From: Rhodospirillaceae bacterium
GTDB lineage: Bacteria; Pseudomonadota; Alphaproteobacteria; Rhodospirillales; JABHCV01
Direction: 5' to 3'
Assembly: GCA_018662005.1 (NCBI GenBank)
Contig: JABJHA010000002.1
Span: 124,001 to 188,000 of the forward strand
DNA: 64,000 nucleotides
The notes under the pieces were generated by a model that was given only the letters and a program-made list of their open reading frames with translations, did no database searches and had not been told where the DNA came from. Of the stretch, positions 60,615 to 64,000 are shown piece by piece. The position numbers and the translations under genes were made by a program. Every line of letters begins with the position of its first letter. The first letter of the stretch is position 1.

Positions 60615-61070
60615 ATTTGCGACGCTGCGACCGGCCCAATCGGGAAGTTCCGCAACACACGCTTGCCTAAGCGACGCCTGGGCCTCATCAGACATCGCTG
60701 CTGTTTTTCCGGCGCGGGTATCAAAATGCAGGCCTAAGCATTCAAAAGTCGCCCGTTGCACCCCATCCACATGCATCACATGGGCAATACGAAGGCGCTT
60801 GGCGTCAAGGCCAAGAACAAGTGATTCAATTTCCATAACCGCCGGGGCGCGAACTTCCTGTAAATACCGGACATGCGTTTCGACGGTGTAGAGAGCAGCC
60901 CCCGTGCGCTCAAAATAAGGAACGCCAATATCGAAATGCTCCTGAAGCGCCCATGTGGCATTGCTGAAAGGAACAAGATAATAGGCTTCGTTTAAATGCC
61001 CGTAAGCATCAAGCCAGATATCCTGCACGGGTTCTGAGTGCAGCTGTAAACCACCGGCATAAGAACTCAT
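60609..61070 (-). CDS. cdhB: betainyl-CoA thioesterase-like hotdog protein (CdhB-like)
   Basis: A 153-residue 4HBT-type hotdog thioesterase. The N-terminal active site DAYGHLNEAYYLVPFSNATW has the Asp-GH-N arrangement of the family, followed by VETHVRYLQEVRAPAVMEIESLVLG and HVMHVDGVQRATFECLGLHFD. In carnitine-degrading pseudomonads the CdhB thioesterase releases glycine betaine from betainyl-CoA, and the nearby cdhA and cdhC homologues support the same role. Here it is on a separate operon behind the AruI-like gene, 12 bases downstream. Confidence 0.82.
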   Translation of the reverse strand: MSSYAGGLQLHSEPVQDIWLDAYGHLNEAYYLVPFSNATWALQEHFDIGVPYFERTGAALYTVETHVRYLQEVRAPAVMEIESLVLGLDAKRLRIAHVMHVDGVQRATFECLGLHFDTRAGKTAAMSDEAQASLRQACVAELPDWAGRSVANL

Positions 61071-61082
61071 TTAATGATCCTA

Positions 61083-62699
61083 TCAATTTTCAGAAAACAC
61101 AGACTGCCTGACATCAATAAGCCAAACCCCGGATCCATCCTGCGCTTGCCGCACGTCAGCAGCCAGATCATCCAGCCCACCGGGGCGCAGATAGTGTACG
61201 CCGTAAGCATCGGCAAGCTTTTCAAAATCAGGATTGTGTAACTCGACGCCGGTCTTCTTAATGCCTCTGGCTACCATATCATCACGGATTTGGCCAAAGG
61301 CCGAGTTGTTCCACATGATGATTGTTAGGTTGAGATCAAGCTCAACGGCGACAGCCAGTTCCTGAAGGGTAAATTGGAAACCGCCGTCCCCGGCAAGGGC
61401 CACCACCGGTGTTTCCGGGGACGCCAGTTTGGCGCCAATTGCCGATGGCATGGCGATACCCAGGGTGCCAAAACCACGCGGATGAAACCATGACTTGGGC
61501 CGCGCCGCGGGGAAAATTTCATTGCCCGAGTAGGCAATCTGGGTCATGTCCGTAAAGACCGTCGCCGTATCGGGCAGCGCCCCATGCACAGCCAGCAAAA
61601 CCCGCCGATGGGTTTGCCGAAGCTCTGTTTCATTATCAGCGGCGACTTTGCGCATACCACGGACCCGCTCTTCCATGCCCCTGACATCATTCGCCTTCTT
61701 GTCCGACAACGAGTCCGCCAATGCGCCAAGCGCCGTAGCCCCGTCACCGATCAGGCCAATGGTGGGAACGTACTGGGCGTTGACTTGTTCAGGGTCGATA
61801 TCGACACGCACCAGTGCATCCGGCAAAGAAAGACGATCAACCCAACTGTCCGTTTCGGCTAACTCAGTGCCGACAGCGAGCACGACATCGGCCTCGGCCA
61901 GAAGATTCTGGGTCTCCTCGTGGGCTAACATGCCCGGCAAGTGAAGAGAATGGTCATGTGCCAAAAGGCCCTTCCCGGCGACCGTGGTGATAACCGGCGC
62001 TCCAAGGAGTTCGGCCAGTCGGGCCAAATCATCTGCCCCACCCCCATCGGAACCCCGAGCGCCACCACCGGCGATAATGACAGGCATTTTGGCCTCGGCA
62101 AGCATGGCAGCGGCGCTGGACAATCCCGCCGGATCAAGGGTCGGTTTGGATGCCCGTGGCCCGGGCTGCCAATCCTCATCAACTTCCATGGCCACCACAT
62201 CAAGCGGTATCTCTATATGTACGGGACGTGGACGAGCGCTTTCAAAGACGGTGAACGCCTTATCAATCAAACCCGGCACTTCTTCGGGCGACATAGCGGT
62301 TGCCGAAAAAGCGCATAGCTGTTCGGTGACGCTGCGCTGGTCGACTATTTCATGCAAGCGGCCAAAGTTATCATCCAAATCGGCGGTTTTACGCACTGTC
62401 GATATAACCAGCATGGGCACGGAATCCGAATACGCCTGACCCATGGCCGTGGCGATATTGGTGACGCCGGGTCCGGTAATAACGAAGCAGACGCCCGGAC
62501 GCCCACTGATACGGGCGTATCCGTCGGCCATGAAACCGGCACCCTGCTCGTGACGCACCAACACATGTTGGATGGGACTGTTCGACAGGCCGCGGTAGAG
62601 ATCCAGCGTATGAACACCGGGAATGCCAAACACAGTATCAACGCCGCGGCGCTCCAACAATCTGACCAGTGCCTCACCGCATGTTTGTTTTTGTGTCAT
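61083..62699 (-). CDS. thiamine-diphosphate decarboxylase, AruI-like
   Basis: A 538-residue enzyme of the acetolactate synthase/benzoylformate decarboxylase fold. The N-terminal block DTVFGIPGVHTLDLYRGL, then RHEQGAGFMADGYARISGRPGVCFVITGPGVTNIATAMGQAY with catalytic Glu, and the TPP motif GDGGFQFTLQELAVAVELDLNLTIIMWNN are clear. Among known relatives the GIPGVHTLDLYRGL start resembles 5-guanidino-2-oxopentanoate decarboxylase (AruI). It has a full length and no separate regulatory subunit gene nearby. Its place between a TMADH-type flavoprotein and CdhB suggests a 2-oxoacid made from a methylated or guanidino compound. Confidence 0.83.
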   Translation of the reverse strand: MTQKQTCGEALVRLLERRGVDTVFGIPGVHTLDLYRGLSNSPIQHVLVRHEQGAGFMADGYARISGRPGVCFVITGPGVTNIATAMGQAYSDSVPMLVISTVRKTADLDDNFGRLHEIVDQRSVTEQLCAFSATAMSPEEVPGLIDKAFTVFESARPRPVHIEIPLDVVAMEVDEDWQPGPRASKPTLDPAGLSSAAAMLAEAKMPVIIAGGGARGSDGGGADDLARLAELLGAPVITTVAGKGLLAHDHSLHLPGMLAHEETQNLLAEADVVLAVGTELAETDSWVDRLSLPDALVRVDIDPEQVNAQYVPTIGLIGDGATALGALADSLSDKKANDVRGMEERVRGMRKVAADNETELRQTHRRVLLAVHGALPDTATVFTDMTQIAYSGNEIFPAARPKSWFHPRGFGTLGIAMPSAIGAKLASPETPVVALAGDGGFQFTLQELAVAVELDLNLTIIMWNNSAFGQIRDDMVARGIKKTGVELHNPDFEKLADAYGVHYLRPGGLDDLAADVRQAQDGSGVWLIDVRQSVFSEN

Positions 62700-62725
62700 G
62701 ATTCATTCCAGCTTTAAGCAAAAAA

Positions 62726-64000
62726 TTATAAATTCAATCCCAGGGCACGGCCTTCATAGATGGCCGCGACGGCCAGCCTTGGTGACACGCAGTCGCCAAT
62801 GGAATGAACCTCTAAATCACCTTCACCAAGGTCGTCAATAACTTTGCTTTCAGCGACATTGGTGGTAGCCAGAACCAGTGCATCTGCTTTGATGAATTCT
62901 TCCGAACCATCGAGCAGATTTCGAACGGTGCCGCCTTCGTCTTGCCAGTCAATCAGGGCCGACTCGGTCATCCACAAAGCGCCATTCCTCTTCAATTGCT
63001 CGCGCAATGTTCCGTCTGCCGCCGTTCGCACAATCCATTTTCCGACCATAGCAGCGCCGGTGACGATGATCACCTCGTGTCCCTGCAAAGCCAGATGCAA
63101 TGCCGTACCGCCACCGCGCCAGTCGCTGGTGTCATCAACGAGCAGGACCTTTTTGCCGGGTCTTGCAGCATTTCCCATGATGTCTTCCACTGACCAGACA
63201 TTGGCTTTGTTGACACCCGGCAGCTCATCAATACCCGGAATACCGCGCTGAAAACCGGTTTCTGCTGGCAATGAACCCGTCGCGACAACCACACAATCGG
63301 CCTCGTAGCCATCGATCTCGTCTGCCTCCACATAGGTATGGTATTTGATCTGCACCTGAAGTTTCTCCAGTTGGCGTCCATACCACTGAATCAATTCGAT
63401 AATCTGTTCGCGGCGCGGCTGCATTCCGGCCAGACGGAACTGACCACCCAGTTCCCCCGATGCCTCAAGCAAGGTCACCCGGTGCCCGCGTTCTGCCGCC
63501 ACGCGTGCGCACTCAAGACCGGCAGGGCCACCGCCAACAACCAGAATGTGGCGCGGGGTATCTGCAGGTGTAAAGCGATCTCCGCCCCATTCAAATTCCC
63601 GACCTGCCGATGGATTGACCAGACAGGATATCCAGTAATCCCGGGAACGCCGCCCCCAGCACATCTGATTACACGAGATACAACCGCGAACGTCTTCATC
63701 ACGACCTTCCCTGGCCTTGTTAGCCAGATGCGGGTCGGCGATTTGTCCACGCACAAGACTGACCGTGTCGGCCTGCCCTGCGGCAATAACATAGTTGGCG
63801 TTCTCCGGGGTTCGGATATGGCTTTCGGCCTGAATGCGCGTGTGTTTAACCACCTGTTTGAGAGATTCAGCCAAAGGTACGCCAAGTTTTTCACCAAAAA
63901 AGAATGTCGGCATCAATTCGGCAAAATCGAAATAGCTGGCCGTGCCGCATGAAATATAATCGACCAGTGCCCGCTCGTCATGATAGGCAGCGATTTCCTG
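62726..64000 (-). CDS. TMADH-type NADH:flavin oxidoreductase, C-terminal part (cut by window end)
   Basis: About 424 residues of a larger protein; the frame stays open to the last base, so the start lies outside. The visible start is the end of an old-yellow-enzyme FMN barrel (VDYISCGTASYFDF..., DTVSLVRGQIADPHLANKAREG), followed by a [4Fe-4S] site CISCNQMCWGRR with a fourth Cys in SCLVNPSAG, and then FAD and NAD domains (HILVVGGGPAGLECARVAAERGHRVTLLEASG, VLLVDDTSDWRGGGTALHLALQGHEV). This is the plan of trimethylamine and dimethylamine dehydrogenases and of 2,4-dienoyl-CoA reductase. Next to carnitine genes, demethylation of a methylated amine is the favoured role. Confidence 0.88.
   Translation of the reverse strand, partial: QEIAAYHDERALVDYISCGTASYFDFAELMPTFFFGEKLGVPLAESLKQVVKHTRIQAESHIRTPENANYVIAAGQADTVSLVRGQIADPHLANKAREGRDEDVRGCISCNQMCWGRRSRDYWISCLVNPSAGREFEWGGDRFTPADTPRHILVVGGGPAGLECARVAAERGHRVTLLEASGELGGQFRLAGMQPRREQIIELIQWYGRQLEKLQVQIKYHTYVEADEIDGYEADCVVVATGSLPAETGFQRGIPGIDELPGVNKANVWSVEDIMGNAARPGKKVLLVDDTSDWRGGGTALHLALQGHEVIIVTGAAMVGKWIVRTAADGTLREQLKRNGALWMTESALIDWQDEGGTVRNLLDGSEEFIKADALVLATTNVAESKVIDDLGEGDLEVHSIGDCVSPRLAVAAIYEGRALGLNL

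Overview
The window looks like a piece of an alphaproteobacterial chromosome, probably a marine or sediment member of the Rhodospirillales. That placement is an inference from gene content (a respiratory Cys-type formate dehydrogenase, several 2-oxoacid:ferredoxin oxidoreductases, carnitine and betaine catabolism, a DddP-like protein) and not from a marker gene. Genes are tightly packed into long operons, with ATGA or TAATG overlaps inside them and convergent genes that often overlap by a few bases. No rRNA, tRNA, CRISPR array or intact insertion sequence was seen.

Region 1 (1-13.6 kb), formate oxidation. A cut LysR-type regulator and a large ferredoxin with four [4Fe-4S] motifs on the plus strand face a minus-strand run: DUF3305, DUF3306, a TorD-type chaperone, a small Tat-signal protein, FdhA, FdhB, a small lipoprotein, the cytochrome b subunit, a NarI/DsrM-like membrane protein, an HdrD/DsrK-like Fe-S protein, a MurD-like ligase with altered active-site motifs, and MobB. 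The last four (membrane protein, Fe-S protein, MurD-like ligase, MobB) form an unusual tail and are the part of this operon most likely to hide undescribed chemistry.

Region 2 (13.7-19 kb). A small DUF3144-like gene is followed by a complete branched-chain amino acid type ABC transporter (binding protein, LivH, LivM, LivG, LivF). It ends in a 270-bp MITE-like element with 35-bp inverted ends.

Region 3 (19-34.2 kb), anaerobic arylacetate metabolism. A minus-strand run of about 15 kb encodes two indolepyruvate-type ferredoxin oxidoreductases, a KorABC 2-oxoacid:ferredoxin oxidoreductase, an FlK-like thioesterase, a molybdoenzyme with a fused Fe-S/membrane subunit resembling phenylacetyl-CoA:acceptor oxidoreductase (PadB and PadC-PadD), and a phenylacetate-CoA ligase. 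Together they could convert aromatic amino acid-derived arylpyruvates and arylacetates through arylacetyl-CoA to arylglyoxylate and on to aroyl-CoA. A perfect FNR-type box lies upstream of the first gene.

Region 4 (34.4-50 kb). It holds a class II aldolase, an EamA exporter, a leaderless PhnD-like protein, and a plus-strand operon of an HD-domain PhnZ-like protein, an MttB-like methyltransferase, an aminotransferase and a DddP-like M24 protein. Facing it is a minus-strand operon for a peptide-type ABC transporter and a dimethylglycine/sarcosine dehydrogenase-like flavoprotein. The theme is methylated nitrogen, sulfur or phosphonate osmolytes.

Region 5 (50.4-64 kb), carnitine and gamma-butyrobetaine catabolism. 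It contains CdhA, CdhB, CdhC and CdhR homologues, an acyl-CoA dehydrogenase, a CaiD-like hydratase and an ADP-forming acyl-CoA ligase, next to three sugar-acid or alcohol enzymes, an AruI-like decarboxylase and a TMADH-type flavoprotein cut by the window edge. Glycine betaine made here could feed the demethylation genes of region 4.
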